Below the pieces are notes generated by a model that was not told the origin of the DNA, searched no databases, and saw only the letters and a program-made list of their open reading frames with translations. The translations under genes were made by a program, and so were the position numbers. Below are positions 1-8,691 of a stretch of DNA of 64,000 nucleotides, piece by piece (positions within the stretch are counted from its first letter, which is position 1; every line of letters begins with the position of its first letter). The stretch comes from JAWKIW01 sp046331175 (GTDB lineage Bacteria > Actinomycetota > Acidimicrobiia > Acidimicrobiales > Acidimicrobilacustridaceae): positions 662,048 to 726,047 of the forward strand of contig JAXLRI010000003.1 of NCBI GenBank assembly GCA_046331175.1, read 5' to 3'.

Positions 1-1815
1 GCCCGCCACGGGCGGGTCGACCTGCGCGCCTTCTGGGGCCGACGGTTCCGGCGGCTCGTGCCCGGGGCGCTGGTGGGCCTCGCCGCGGTGCTGCTGTTCG
101 CCGCCACCGTGGCCTCGGGCAACCAGCTGGCCAGCCTCCGCGGCGACGTCGTCGCCGCCCTCACCTACGTCACGAACTGGCACTTCGTCGCCGACGGCCG
201 CAGCTACGCCGACGTGTTCGCGGCGCCCTCCCCGGTGCAGCACTTCTGGTCGCTCGCCGTCGAGGAGCAGTTCTACCTGCTGTTCCCGTTGCTGGCGGTG
301 GGCCTGCTCGCCGTGGCCGGGCGGCGCCGCCGCCCGGGCCCGATGTCCCGCCGCGACCGTGCGGTGCTGGCCGGTGCCATCGGAGCGCTGACCGCGGCAT
401 CGGCGGTGTGGATGGCGGTGGTGCACGCACCGGGCAGCGACCGGGCCTACTACGGCACCGACGCCCGGGCCGCCGAGTTCCTCGTCGGGGCGTTCCTGGC
501 CGTCCTCCTCGCCGGGCGGGCCCCGCTGCGGCGCCCGGCGGCCGTGGTCGCCGCCGAGGTCGCCGGGGGCCTCGCCCTGCTGGCCACCCTCGCCCTGTGG
601 TTCACGCTCCCGATCAACGACCCGCGCATCTACCAGGGCGGCTTCCTGCTGGCCGCCGCCCTCGCGTGCGTGGTCATCGTGGCGGTCCGCCAGCACGGGC
701 CGGTCAGCTGGGTCCTCTCGCGGCGAGCGCTGTGCGCGGTCGGGATCATCAGCTACAGCGCGTACGTGCTGCACTGGCCGATCTTCTTGTGGCTCACCCC
801 GGCCCGCACCGGGCTCGGGCCCTGGCCGCTGTTCGGCGTCCGCCTGGCGCTCACGCTGGCGCTGGCTGCCCTCAGCCACCACCTGCTCGAACAGCCGGTG
901 CGGCTCCGTCGCCGGCTCCCCGGGCGCCGGGCGGCGCTCGCCGCGCCGGTCGCCGTCGCGGCGATCGCCGTGGTGGCAGTGGTGGTGACCATCTCGCCGC
1001 CGGCACCCGAGCTGCAGTTCACCTCGGCGGCCGACCGCTCCGAGCCCCCGTCGCCGCCGCCCGAAGCCGCCCGCCCGGCGACCGAGGTCGCCGCCGGCCC
1101 GTCGTCGGCCGCCGGCGTGCCGGCGCCGCCGCACGCGCTGCGCGTGCTCGTCGTCGGCGACTCGGTCGCGTACAACATGGCCGAGGGGCTGACCGAGTGG
1201 TCCGCCGCCCACGGCGACCAGCTGGTGGTGTGGAACCGGGCCCTGCCCGGGTGTGCGTTCGGCCGGGGCGGCTGGAAGCGCTACGCCGCCGGTGAGGGCG
1301 ATGCCGGCGCCGAGTGCGCCCGGTGGGCCGAGCGGTGGCCCGGGGAGATCGCCCGGTTCGCCCCCGACGTGATCCTGACCGGCACGTCGCCCTGGGATGC
1401 CATCGATCGCCGCATCCCCGCCCTCGGCGACGACTGGTGGCACGTCGGGCAGGCCACCTACGACACCTGGCTGCAGGCCGAGATGACCGAGGCCGTCCAG
1501 GTCCTCCACGCCGGCGGCGTGCCCGTGGTCTGGTTCACCCAGGCCCACATCGACCGGCCGCAGACCGTCCCGGAGAACGACCCGGCCCGGATGGACCGCC
1601 TGAACGAGCTCGCTCGGCAGGCGGTCGCCGGCGGCGGTGCCACCATCGCCGACTTCGGGGCCTGGATCGATGCCGACCCGGTGCGCAGCACCGACCACGA
1701 GCTCCGGGTCGACGGGGTGCACCTCGGCGAGCGGGGCCGGCGCGAGGTGGCCGCCTGGTTGACCCCGCAGCTGGCGGCGGCCGCCGGCACGTCGATCGCC
1801 GCGGCCGGGAGCTGA
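1..1815 (+). CDS. Acyltransferase-3 / SGNH-hydrolase fusion, 5' end missing
   Basis: Membrane O-acyltransferase of the OafA/YrhL type. The frame is open from base 1, and the first residues (RVDLRAFWGRRFRRLVPG) match the basic loop that follows TM1 in this family, so the true start lies outside the window and any GTG near base 58 is internal. Several hydrophobic segments follow, with the family-typical HFWSLAVEEQFYLLFPLL. After a Pro/Ala-rich linker (about bases 1020-1135) comes an SGNH domain with GDSV (block I), GTSPWD and a C-terminal DGVHLGERG carrying the Asp/His pair. Such fusions acetylate envelope polysaccharides; the acceptor here is unknown. The next gene starts 6 nt downstream and is probably cotranscribed. 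Confidence 0.92.
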   Translation, partial: ARHGRVDLRAFWGRRFRRLVPGALVGLAAVLLFAATVASGNQLASLRGDVVAALTYVTNWHFVADGRSYADVFAAPSPVQHFWSLAVEEQFYLLFPLLAVGLLAVAGRRRRPGPMSRRDRAVLAGAIGALTAASAVWMAVVHAPGSDRAYYGTDARAAEFLVGAFLAVLLAGRAPLRRPAAVVAAEVAGGLALLATLALWFTLPINDPRIYQGGFLLAAALACVVIVAVRQHGPVSWVLSRRALCAVGIISYSAYVLHWPIFLWLTPARTGLGPWPLFGVRLALTLALAALSHHLLEQPVRLRRRLPGRRAALAAPVAVAAIAVVAVVVTISPPAPELQFTSAADRSEPPSPPPEAARPATEVAAGPSSAAGVPAPPHALRVLVVGDSVAYNMAEGLTEWSAAHGDQLVVWNRALPGCAFGRGGWKRYAAGEGDAGAECARWAERWPGEIARFAPDVILTGTSPWDAIDRRIPALGDDWWHVGQATYDTWLQAEMTEAVQVLHAGGVPVVWFTQAHIDRPQTVPENDPARMDRLNELARQAVAGGGATIADFGAWIDADPVRSTDHELRVDGVHLGERGRREVAAWLTPQLAAAAGTSIAAAGS

Positions 1816-1821
1816 GGCGCG

Positions 1822-3015
1822 GTGGGGCTCCGGCGGGCGGTGCTGCTCGGCGCGCTCGGGGCGGCCGTCGTCCTGCTGGTGGCCGGACCGACGGCGGCGG
1901 TCGCCGGTGGCGGCGGCTCGTCGACGGTCCCGCCGACGAGCCTGCCGATGCCCACGGGCCCGGGTGCCCCGACGCTGCAGGCCGACGTGACCTACGGGCG
2001 GGCGGGAGGCCAGACCCTCCTCCTCGACGTGTACCAGCCGGCCACGGCGGGGACGAACCGCCCCGCCGTCGTGCTCATCCACGGCGGCGGGTGGCAGGTG
2101 GGCGACAAGTCCTCGGCGCAGCCCGAGGCGGTGGCGCTGGCCCAGGCCGGGTTCGTCGCCTTCGCGCCGAACTACCGCCTCGACGCCCCGGATCCCTGGC
2201 CGGCCGAGCTGCAGGACGTCCAGCAGGCCGTGCGCTGGGTCCAGGACAACGCCGCCACCTACGGGGTCGACCCCACCCGGATCGGCGCCTTCGGGGGCTC
2301 GGCCGGCGGCAACCTCGCCATGCTGCTCGGCACCTCCGGCGTCGGCGGCTCGAATCGCCCACCGGTGCGGGCCGTCGTGAGCTGGTCGGGACCGAGCGAC
2401 CTGGTCTCGCTCTCGCCCACCAACCTGTCGAGCAACGGGGTGGAGGCCCGGGGATCGGTCCCCGGGGCCAACCGCCCGGCCGCCTGCGGGTCCGACCCGA
2501 ACTGCGTGGGGGTCATCGACCCGTCGGTGGTGGCGGCCTACATCGGGTGCACGGTCACCCAGTGCCCGGCGCAGTACCGGGCCGCGTCGCCCGTCTTCCA
2601 CGTCACCTCGTCGACGCCGCCGATGCAGCTGGTGTCGTCGGTCGAGGACCTCGTGCCGATCACCCAGGCCCAGGAGATGGCCGACCAGCTCACCCGGGCC
2701 GGGGTCAGCGCCCAGATGCTGGCCGTCCCCGGCGACGCCCACGCCGACGCCTACCAGGACGTGGCGACGGCACCGATGGTGCAGTTCTTCACGACCTACC
2801 TCGTCGACCAGGTCGATCCGCACGTCCCGGCGGGGACCCCCACCACCACCTGGCTCCCCCGCAGCGCCGTCGGCGCACTGCCCGAGTCGGCGCTGTTCCG
2901 GGGCCGGGCCCTGCAGGTGATCGTGGTCGTGCTCGCCCTGGTGGCCGTGGCCGGCCTGGCGCTGGTCGCGGTGGCACGGGCCCGGCACTGGCACCCCGAC
3001 CTGCGCGCCCGCTGA
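1822..3015 (+). CDS. Secreted, membrane-anchored alpha/beta-hydrolase (esterase/lipase, BD-FAE/HSL-like)
   Basis: A 397-aa carboxylesterase-like protein. The N-terminus is a signal peptide (RRAVLLGALGAAVVLLVAG), so the catalytic domain should lie outside the membrane. The oxyanion motif HGGGW is followed by the nucleophile elbow GGSAGG; an Asp (VEDLVP) and a His (GDAHADAY) complete a plausible triad. A hydrophobic stretch near the C-terminus (LQVIVVVLALVAVAG) followed by Arg residues would anchor it. The GTG start lies 6 nt after the acyltransferase stop, suggesting an operon acting on acylated surface glycans or lipids; that link is inference. Substrate not predictable. Confidence 0.86.
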   Translation: MGLRRAVLLGALGAAVVLLVAGPTAAVAGGGGSSTVPPTSLPMPTGPGAPTLQADVTYGRAGGQTLLLDVYQPATAGTNRPAVVLIHGGGWQVGDKSSAQPEAVALAQAGFVAFAPNYRLDAPDPWPAELQDVQQAVRWVQDNAATYGVDPTRIGAFGGSAGGNLAMLLGTSGVGGSNRPPVRAVVSWSGPSDLVSLSPTNLSSNGVEARGSVPGANRPAACGSDPNCVGVIDPSVVAAYIGCTVTQCPAQYRAASPVFHVTSSTPPMQLVSSVEDLVPITQAQEMADQLTRAGVSAQMLAVPGDAHADAYQDVATAPMVQFFTTYLVDQVDPHVPAGTPTTTWLPRSAVGALPESALFRGRALQVIVVVLALVAVAGLALVAVARARHWHPDLRAR

Positions 3016-3054
3016 CGCGGCGGCGTCCCTGCCTCGGCCCGCGCCCGGCGCGGC

Positions 3055-3060
3055 TACGTT
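3055..3060 (+). promoter_or_regulatory. Candidate -10 (TACGTT) of a leadered promoter
   Basis: TACGTT lies 36 nt before the GTG at 3097. Transcription from about 3067 would give a roughly 30-nt leader containing AGGAGG (3086-3091). No clear -35. It contrasts with the leaderless arrangement of many other genes here. Confidence 0.35.
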
Positions 3061-3096
3061 CCTGGGCGGCTTCCAGGCCCACCACAGGAGGACGTC

Positions 3097-3321
3097 GTGC
3101 CCATCAAGCTGAACAAGATCTCCCGGGTCGTGATCGCCGGCGAGTGGATCACCGTCGACCGCGGGACGTTCGAGGTCGAGCAGCTGCAGTTCGTCGACGA
3201 TGCCGACAACCCGGCCACCCCGCCGATCGAGACGTGGTGCTACCACTTCTTCACCGACAACCGCGACGAGTACTTCGGGCGCCTCGACGCCATCGACCTC
3301 ATCAAGATGGCGAACGTCTGA
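3097..3321 (+). CDS. Small acidic protein of unknown function (74 aa)
   Basis: Not recognised. It starts MPIKLNKISRVVIAGEWITV and ends RLDAIDLIKMANV; mixed alpha/beta composition, no signal peptide, no TM segment and a single Cys in a WCYHFF segment, so probably a compact cytosolic domain. The GTG start has an ideal AGGAGG 5 nt upstream. It has its own candidate promoter and converges on the metalloprotease gene 16 nt away. The strong ribosome site and lower GC at wobble positions than a random frame support a real gene. Confidence 0.7.
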   Translation: MPIKLNKISRVVIAGEWITVDRGTFEVEQLQFVDDADNPATPPIETWCYHFFTDNRDEYFGRLDAIDLIKMANV

Positions 3322-3337
3322 GCCGGCGGGGCGCTCG

Positions 3338-4054
3338 TCAGCCGCACCCGCGCGACGCGCCGAGCCGGTACAGGCCCTGCCGGTCGCCGGGGCCGTAGTC
3401 GGCCGGCGCCTGCGAGCCCACGCCCGGGGCCATCTGCTCACCAGGATCCGCCACGTGGTCGAGGCCGGCGAGGTGGCCGAGCTCGTGGAGCAGCACGTTG
3501 CCCTCAGACCGGCCCGGGCCGAAGCCGGGCACGAGGTCGAGGTAGGGCTTCAGCACGACGTAGCCGCTGCGGTAGGTGCGGTGGCCTCCGGGCGGGGCGT
3601 ACGCCTGGGTGCCGGTGACGCCGATGACCTCGTGGTCGAGCTGGGAGTAGAGGTCGGTCTCGGCGTCGCTCGCCCAGCCCACGAAGACGGGCTCGTCGGC
3701 CGCGAAGGTCGTCGACGACGTGGGGACGTCGTCGGTGGTGCCGTCGTACTGGAAGTGCAGGCCGGTGGCCCGCTCGAGGCGGGCGATGCCGTCGGCCACC
3801 AGGGCGGCGCCGTTGAGCGGGCCCGGGCCCACCCGCACGACGTAGTGGATCGTCCGGCACGGGTCGAAGCCGACCGGTCGGCCGTCGGGGTCCTTGTTCG
3901 AGAAGCGGTACGGACCGGGCGTGGTGGGTGACGCCGGCACCACGAGATCGCCGGCGCGGCGATCGGGGACCGTCGGCAGGAGGGCCGACCCGGTCCACCG
4001 CTGCAGGACGAGCACCGCCGCGACCAGGACCGCGACGACCAGCACCGTGCGCAT
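3338..4054 (-). CDS. Matrixin-like zinc metalloprotease, signal-anchored
   Basis: A 238-aa protein starting MRTVLVVAVLVAAVLVLQRW, an export signal or anchor, so it acts at the cell surface. The metzincin zinc motif HELGHLAGLDH gives three His ligands and the catalytic Glu; a Met a few residues later (EQMAPG) could be the Met-turn. The upstream part (TIHYVVRVGP) resembles the first strand of secreted actinobacterial matrixin-like proteins. I prefer ATG 4054 over an upstream start at 4207 because the longer form adds Arg-rich residues before the signal and would overlap the divergent gene. Substrate unknown. Confidence 0.87.
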   Translation of the reverse strand: MRTVLVVAVLVAAVLVLQRWTGSALLPTVPDRRAGDLVVPASPTTPGPYRFSNKDPDGRPVGFDPCRTIHYVVRVGPGPLNGAALVADGIARLERATGLHFQYDGTTDDVPTSSTTFAADEPVFVGWASDAETDLYSQLDHEVIGVTGTQAYAPPGGHRTYRSGYVVLKPYLDLVPGFGPGRSEGNVLLHELGHLAGLDHVADPGEQMAPGVGSQAPADYGPGDRQGLYRLGASRGCG

Positions 4055-4160
4055 CCCCCGTGGCCTCCCCCGCACCGCGCCTCCTACCAGCCGATGGCGA
4101 AGCGCCGGCCGGGCGGCCGGCCCCGACCCACCGCCACACCCACGCGCCGCCCGCCGACGG

Positions 4161-4166
4161 TAGCGT
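4161..4166 (+). promoter_or_regulatory. Leaderless-type -10 (TAGCGT)
   Basis: TAGCGT ends 6 nt before the GTG at 4173, placing the predicted first transcribed base on the start codon. No Shine-Dalgarno site precedes the gene. Confidence 0.55.
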
Positions 4167-4172
4167 GCCGCC

Positions 4173-5063
4173 GTGCGCCACGTCCGCCGCGACGTCACCA
4201 TCACCACCGGCCCCGACCCGATCGCGGCGTGGTGCTACGAGCCCGTCGGTCCGGGGCCCCTGCGCCGGCCGGCCGTCGTGCTGTCCCACGGGTTCTCCGC
4301 CGTCAAGGAGCTGGGCCTCGACGACTACGCGGCGGTGTTCGCCGACGCCGGCTACGTGGTGGTCGCCTTCGACCACCCGTGCTTCGGCGGCTCGGGTGGC
4401 GAGCCTCGCCAGGACGTCGACCCCGACCGCCAGCTGGCCGCCACCGCTGCGGTGCTCGGCTGGGTCGCGGGGCACGACGGCGTCGATCCGGGCGCCATCG
4501 GGCTGTGGGGCACCAGCTTCAGCGGGGGCCACGCCGTGACCCTGGCCGCCACCGACGATCGGGTCCGCGCCGTGGTCGCCCAGGTGCCCTTCCTGTGCCC
4601 GCCGGCCGACGAGCTGCCCGCCGACCTCGCCGACGTGCTGGCCCTCGACGAGCAGCAGCGGGCGGCCGGTGAGACCCCCATCACCATCCCGGTCGTCACC
4701 GACGACCCGGCGGGGTTCGGCGCCCTCTCGCCCGATCCGGCGTCGTTCGCCTTCTTCCGCGAGCGGGCAGCCTCGGCCCCGAGCTGGCGCAACGAGGTGA
4801 CCCTGGCCTCGATCGGGCGGCTGTTCGGGTACCGGCCGATCGACGTCGCCGCCGCGGTGCGGGCGCCCGTGCTGCTGGTCGCGGCACGCGACGACGTGCT
4901 CGCCCCCTTCGAGTTCGTGGGGCGGGCCCACGCCGCCATGCCGTCGACCTGCGACCTCGTCGAGCTGCCCGGAGGCCACTTCGACGCCTACGGCGAGGGC
5001 TTCGGCCTCACCAGCCAGGCGGCGCTGGGGTGGTTCGAGCGCTGGCTGCAGCCGAGCTCCTGA
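4173..5063 (+). CDS. Alpha/beta-hydrolase, dienelactone-hydrolase/S15-like
   Basis: A 296-aa cytosolic hydrolase. The first strand and oxyanion region read AVVLSHGFSAVKELGLDDYA; the nucleophile elbow is GLWGTSFSGGH (Ser in GTSFSG); a late DDVLAPF supplies the acid and GGHFDAYG the His. An Asp-rich FDHPCFGGSGGEPR loop is typical of the DUF1100/S15-like hydrolase group. No signal peptide. The start is set by a TAGCGT box 6 nt upstream. It is divergent from the metalloprotease and converges on the GH3 gene with a 19-bp gap. Substrate unknown. Confidence 0.87.
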   Translation: MRHVRRDVTITTGPDPIAAWCYEPVGPGPLRRPAVVLSHGFSAVKELGLDDYAAVFADAGYVVVAFDHPCFGGSGGEPRQDVDPDRQLAATAAVLGWVAGHDGVDPGAIGLWGTSFSGGHAVTLAATDDRVRAVVAQVPFLCPPADELPADLADVLALDEQQRAAGETPITIPVVTDDPAGFGALSPDPASFAFFRERAASAPSWRNEVTLASIGRLFGYRPIDVAAAVRAPVLLVAARDDVLAPFEFVGRAHAAMPSTCDLVELPGGHFDAYGEGFGLTSQAALGWFERWLQPSS

Positions 5064-5082
5064 CGCGCGGCGCGCCCGCCGC

Positions 5083-7440
5083 TCAGGCCGGCACCACGCT
5101 CGAGGACGAGGTGAGGGCGCGATCCTCGCCCACCAGCCGCACCTCGCCCACGACCTCGACGGCCCCCCGCAGCCGGAGGTCGGCGCTGGAGGCCCCGATG
5201 GCCACCTCCAGCCGGCCGGGCTCGACGATGCGCGCCAGGTCGATGCCGCTGAAGGCGGCCAGCTCGACCGGCACCGCGAAGGTGACGCGGGCCGACCGGC
5301 CTGGGTCGAGCGGGACGCGGGCGAAGCCCTTGAGCTCGAGGACGGGCCGGGTGGTCGAGGCCACCGGATCGTGCAGGTAGAGCTGGACCACCTCGTCCCC
5401 CGGTCGGTCGCCGGTGTTGGTGACCGTGCACGACGCGGTGATCGTCCCATCGGTGGGCACCTCGTCGGGCGCCAGCTCGAGGTCGTCGTAGGCGAAGGTC
5501 GTGTAGGACAGGCCGTGGCCGAAGGGGAACACCGGCTCGGTCTCGGGCAGCTTCGGGAAGCCGGGCGCCAGGGCCTTGTGGTTGTAGGCCCAGGGCTGCA
5601 CGCCGGCGCCCCGGGAGAACGTCACGGGCGTGCGGCCGGCCGGCTCGGTGGCACCGACCAGGACGTCGGCCACCGCGGCGGCACCGTCCTGGCCGGGGAA
5701 CCAGGCCTCGACGATGGCCGACGCCCGGCCGGCCACGTCGCCCAGCGCGAAGGGGCGGCCGTTCAGCAGCACCACGATCGTGGGCGTCCCGGTGGCGAGG
5801 ACCTCGTCGACGAGCCGAGCCTGGAGGCCGGGCAGGGCCAGGTCGGCGGTGTCGGTGCCCTCGCCGACCGTGCCGATCCGGAAGTGGCCGGCCTTGTCCC
5901 CGACCACGACGATGGCCAGGTCGGCGGCGCCGGCGGCGGCCACGGCGTCGGCGAGGCCCGACTCGTCGGTCCCCATCACCGCGCAGCCGGCGACGGTGGC
6001 GACGTCGGCGGCGGTGAGCCGCTCTCGCAGGGCGTCGAGCACGGTGGGCACCTGCACGCGGTCAGCCAGGTGTGGGAAGTGGGTGAACAGGATGTGGTTC
6101 TCGAAGCTGTAGTTGCCGAAGAGGGCCCGGAGGTCGTCGGCGTTGGGACCGAGCACGGCGATGTGGGCGGTCGTCGTCGGATCGATGGGGAGCACCCCGT
6201 CGTTGGCCAGCACGGTGATCGAGCGCCGGGCCACCTCGGCGGCCAGGTCGCGGTCTTCGGGGCGGTCGAGGTCGATGTGGTCGGCGTCGACGTAGGGGGA
6301 CTCGAAGAGGCCGAGCTCGACCTTGTGGCGCAGGACGCGCTCGACGGCCCGGTCGACGTCGTCGAGGGCGAGCAGCCCCTGGTCGATGGCGTCGGGGATG
6401 CCCGCGGGGTACTCCCCGGGGTTCGGCAGCTCGACGTCGAGGCCGGCCGACAGCGCGGCGGCGGCCGACTCGGTGCGGCCGGCGGTCACGTGGTGGAACA
6501 GGTGCAGGAAGGACACGGCGCCGTAGTCGGCCACCACGAAGCCGTCGAAGCCCCACTGCTCGCGCAGGACCTCCGTCAGGAGTCGGCGACTCCCGGCCGG
6601 GGCCTCGCCGTCGACCTCCTGGTACGAGTTCATGACCGAGCGGGCCCCTCCCTCCTTCACGGCCATCTCGAAGGGGACCAGGTACAGGTCGGCCAGCTCC
6701 CGGGGTCCGACGTGGGTGGGAGCGAAGTTCCGTCCGCCCTCGCTGCCCGAGTAGCCGACGAAGTGCTTGAGCGTGGCGATGACGCCGTGGGCCAGGGAGC
6801 CCATCGCGGGATCGCCGCCCTGCAAGCCGCGCACGTAGGCCGTCACCAGCCGCCCGACCAGGTAGGGGTCCTCCCCCAGCGTCTCCTCGACCCGGCCCCA
6901 CCGGGGGTCGCGCGCCACGTCGGCGACGGGCGCCAGGCCCTGGTGGGCCCCGACCGACCGCATCTGCCGGCGGATGGTGTCGCCTACCCGGCCCACCAGC
7001 TCGGGGTCCCAGGTGGAGGCGAAGTTGAGGGGCGACGGGAACGAGGTGGCGCCGAGGAACATGGCGCCGGTGAGGCACTCCTCGTGGCAGATGGCGGGGA
7101 TGCCGAGGCGGGTCTCCTCGACGAGCCGACGTTGGATCTCGTTGACGATCCGGACGCCGTCGACGGGGTCGATGGGCTGACTGCCGAGCGGCCGGGTGAT
7201 CTGGCCCATGCCGTGAGCCATGGCCTCGCCCAGGTCGCCGATGGCCTCGGAGCCGAAGGAGAACTGGCTGGGCGCGAACTCCCCGGACTCCTCGTCGAGG
7301 GTGAGCCACGCCGAGACCAGCTGCGCCACCTTCTCGGTGAGGGTCATGCGGCCGAGGAGGTCGCCGACCCGCTCGTCGGTCGGACGGTTCGGGTCCCGGT
7401 ACGGGGCGTCGGGCCCCGGTCGCTCGTCGCTCACCTGCAT
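5083..7440 (-). CDS. Glycoside hydrolase family 3 (beta-glucosidase/beta-xylosidase)
   Basis: A 785-aa GH3 enzyme hydrolysing beta-linked glucosides or xylosides. The N-terminal (beta/alpha)8 domain contains KHFVGYSGSEGGRN and the nucleophile Asp in GFDGFVVADYGAV; the alpha/beta sandwich follows (ITVLANDGVLPI ... AVLGPNADD), then a C-terminal fibronectin-III-like domain (FPFGHGLSYTTFAYDDLEL). No signal peptide, so it should act on imported oligosaccharides. ATG 7440 is chosen because it is preceded by AGGGGG; the frame stays open upstream only through the antisense of xylA. Divergence from xylA and a ROK regulator suggests a xylo-oligosaccharide role, but specificity cannot be read from sequence. 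Confidence 0.94.
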   Translation of the reverse strand: MQVSDERPGPDAPYRDPNRPTDERVGDLLGRMTLTEKVAQLVSAWLTLDEESGEFAPSQFSFGSEAIGDLGEAMAHGMGQITRPLGSQPIDPVDGVRIVNEIQRRLVEETRLGIPAICHEECLTGAMFLGATSFPSPLNFASTWDPELVGRVGDTIRRQMRSVGAHQGLAPVADVARDPRWGRVEETLGEDPYLVGRLVTAYVRGLQGGDPAMGSLAHGVIATLKHFVGYSGSEGGRNFAPTHVGPRELADLYLVPFEMAVKEGGARSVMNSYQEVDGEAPAGSRRLLTEVLREQWGFDGFVVADYGAVSFLHLFHHVTAGRTESAAAALSAGLDVELPNPGEYPAGIPDAIDQGLLALDDVDRAVERVLRHKVELGLFESPYVDADHIDLDRPEDRDLAAEVARRSITVLANDGVLPIDPTTTAHIAVLGPNADDLRALFGNYSFENHILFTHFPHLADRVQVPTVLDALRERLTAADVATVAGCAVMGTDESGLADAVAAAGAADLAIVVVGDKAGHFRIGTVGEGTDTADLALPGLQARLVDEVLATGTPTIVVLLNGRPFALGDVAGRASAIVEAWFPGQDGAAAVADVLVGATEPAGRTPVTFSRGAGVQPWAYNHKALAPGFPKLPETEPVFPFGHGLSYTTFAYDDLELAPDEVPTDGTITASCTVTNTGDRPGDEVVQLYLHDPVASTTRPVLELKGFARVPLDPGRSARVTFAVPVELAAFSGIDLARIVEPGRLEVAIGASSADLRLRGAVEVVGEVRLVGEDRALTSSSSVVPA

Positions 7441-7515
7441 CCCCCTGGGTCGGTGGGTTAGTTTATCTCCCGAACGAAGTCGGGCAAGCCCGACACGGCA
7501 CCGCCGGGAGGCTCC
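7441..7515. promoter_or_regulatory. Shared control region between the GH3 gene and xylA
   Basis: These 75 bp hold the divergent promoters of both sugar genes. The core at 7459-7480 is unusually AT-rich for this genome and reads, on the minus strand, as a TAAACT -10-like hexamer. Next to it is an inverted repeat, TCGGGC-AA-GCCCGA (7480-7493). xylA has a GGGAGGC ribosome site at 7506-7512. The ROK protein encoded after xylA is the obvious candidate to bind here; that is inference. Confidence 0.5.
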
Positions 7516-8691
7516 GTGACCGATCCCTTCGTCCCCGTCCCCGAGGACCACTTCACCTTCGGCCTGTGGACCGTCGGCAACAGGGGCCGTGACCCCTTCG
7601 GCCACGAGACCCGTCCCCCGCTCGACCCCGTCACCTCGGTGCACCGCCTGGCCGAGCTGGGCGCCTACGGCGTGAACCTCCACGACGACGACCTGGTGCC
7701 GCCCGGCTCCACCGCGGCCGAGCGCGACGCCATCGTCGCCCGGTTCCGCGCCGCCCTCGACGACACCGGCCTGTGCGTGCCGATGGCCACGACGAACCTG
7801 TTCTCCCACCCGGTGTTCAAGGACGGTGCCTTCACCGCCAACGACCCCGCCGTCCGGCGGGTGGCGGTGGCCAAGACCCTCGACGCCATCGACCTCGGCG
7901 TCGAGCTCGGGGCGACCGTGTACGTGATGTGGGGCGGCCGCGAGGGCATCGAGGCCGAGGCCGCCAAGGACGTGCGGCTGGCCCTCGACCGCTACGCCGA
8001 GGCCGTCGACCTCTGCTGCGCCTACATCCGCGACCGCGGGTACGACCTGCGCATCGCCCTCGAGCCCAAGCCCAACGAGCCGCGCGGCGACATCCTGCTC
8101 CCCACCGTGGGCCACGCCCTGGCGTTCATCGAGCGGCTGGAGTGGCCGGCCATGGTCGGCGTGAACCCCGAGTTCGCCCACGAGACGATGTCGGGCCTGT
8201 CGTTCACCCACGCGGTCGCGCAGGCCCTGTGGCAGGACAAGCTCTTCCACATCGACCTCAACGCCCAGCGGATCGGCAAGTACGACCAGGACTTCCGGTT
8301 CGGCAGCGAGGGCGTCCGCGACGCCTTCTACACCGTGCTGCTCCTCGAGGAGTCCGGCTGGGACGGGATGCGCCACTTCGACGCCCACGCCTACCGCACC
8401 GAGGACGTCGACGGGGTGTGGGACTTCGCTCGGGGGTGCATGCGCAGCTACCTGATCCTGCGCGACAAGGCGCGCCGGTTCCGCGACGACCCCGAGATCG
8501 CCGACGCGCTGGCCGCGGCCGGTCGCGGTGGGCTGGCCGAGTCCACCTCCCCGGGCGGGTCCTCCCCCGCCGCCATCGCCGAGCTGCGGGCTCAGGCGGC
8601 TGTCACCGACCGCGAGGCCCTCGCCGTTCGGGGTCTCGGCCACGAGCGCCTCGACCAGCTCGTGGTCGACCTGCTCCTCGGGGCGCGGTGA
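7516..8691 (+). CDS. xylA: Xylose isomerase
   Basis: Interconverts D-xylose and D-xylulose (also glucose and fructose) in the cytosol using two divalent metals. The 391-aa length is normal for the actinobacterial class I enzyme. HFTFGLWTVGNRGRDPFG is the conserved N-terminus; the catalytic His and Asp lie in GAYGVNLHDDDLVP; ALEPKPNEPRGD holds the metal-binding Glu and catalytic Lys; HIDLNAQRIGKYDQDFRFG carries further metal ligands. GTG start with a good ribosome site. The ROK gene starts inside its stop codon (GTGA), so they are translationally coupled. No xylulokinase gene is in the window. Confidence 0.96.
   Translation: MTDPFVPVPEDHFTFGLWTVGNRGRDPFGHETRPPLDPVTSVHRLAELGAYGVNLHDDDLVPPGSTAAERDAIVARFRAALDDTGLCVPMATTNLFSHPVFKDGAFTANDPAVRRVAVAKTLDAIDLGVELGATVYVMWGGREGIEAEAAKDVRLALDRYAEAVDLCCAYIRDRGYDLRIALEPKPNEPRGDILLPTVGHALAFIERLEWPAMVGVNPEFAHETMSGLSFTHAVAQALWQDKLFHIDLNAQRIGKYDQDFRFGSEGVRDAFYTVLLLEESGWDGMRHFDAHAYRTEDVDGVWDFARGCMRSYLILRDKARRFRDDPEIADALAAAGRGGLAESTSPGGSSPAAIAELRAQAAVTDREALAVRGLGHERLDQLVVDLLLGAR

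Noticed and set aside
7441..8643. N-terminal extension of the GH3 protein by about 400 residues
   Set aside because: The extension is antisense to xylA and lacks any motif; ATG 7440 has a ribosome site and starts a normal-length GH3.
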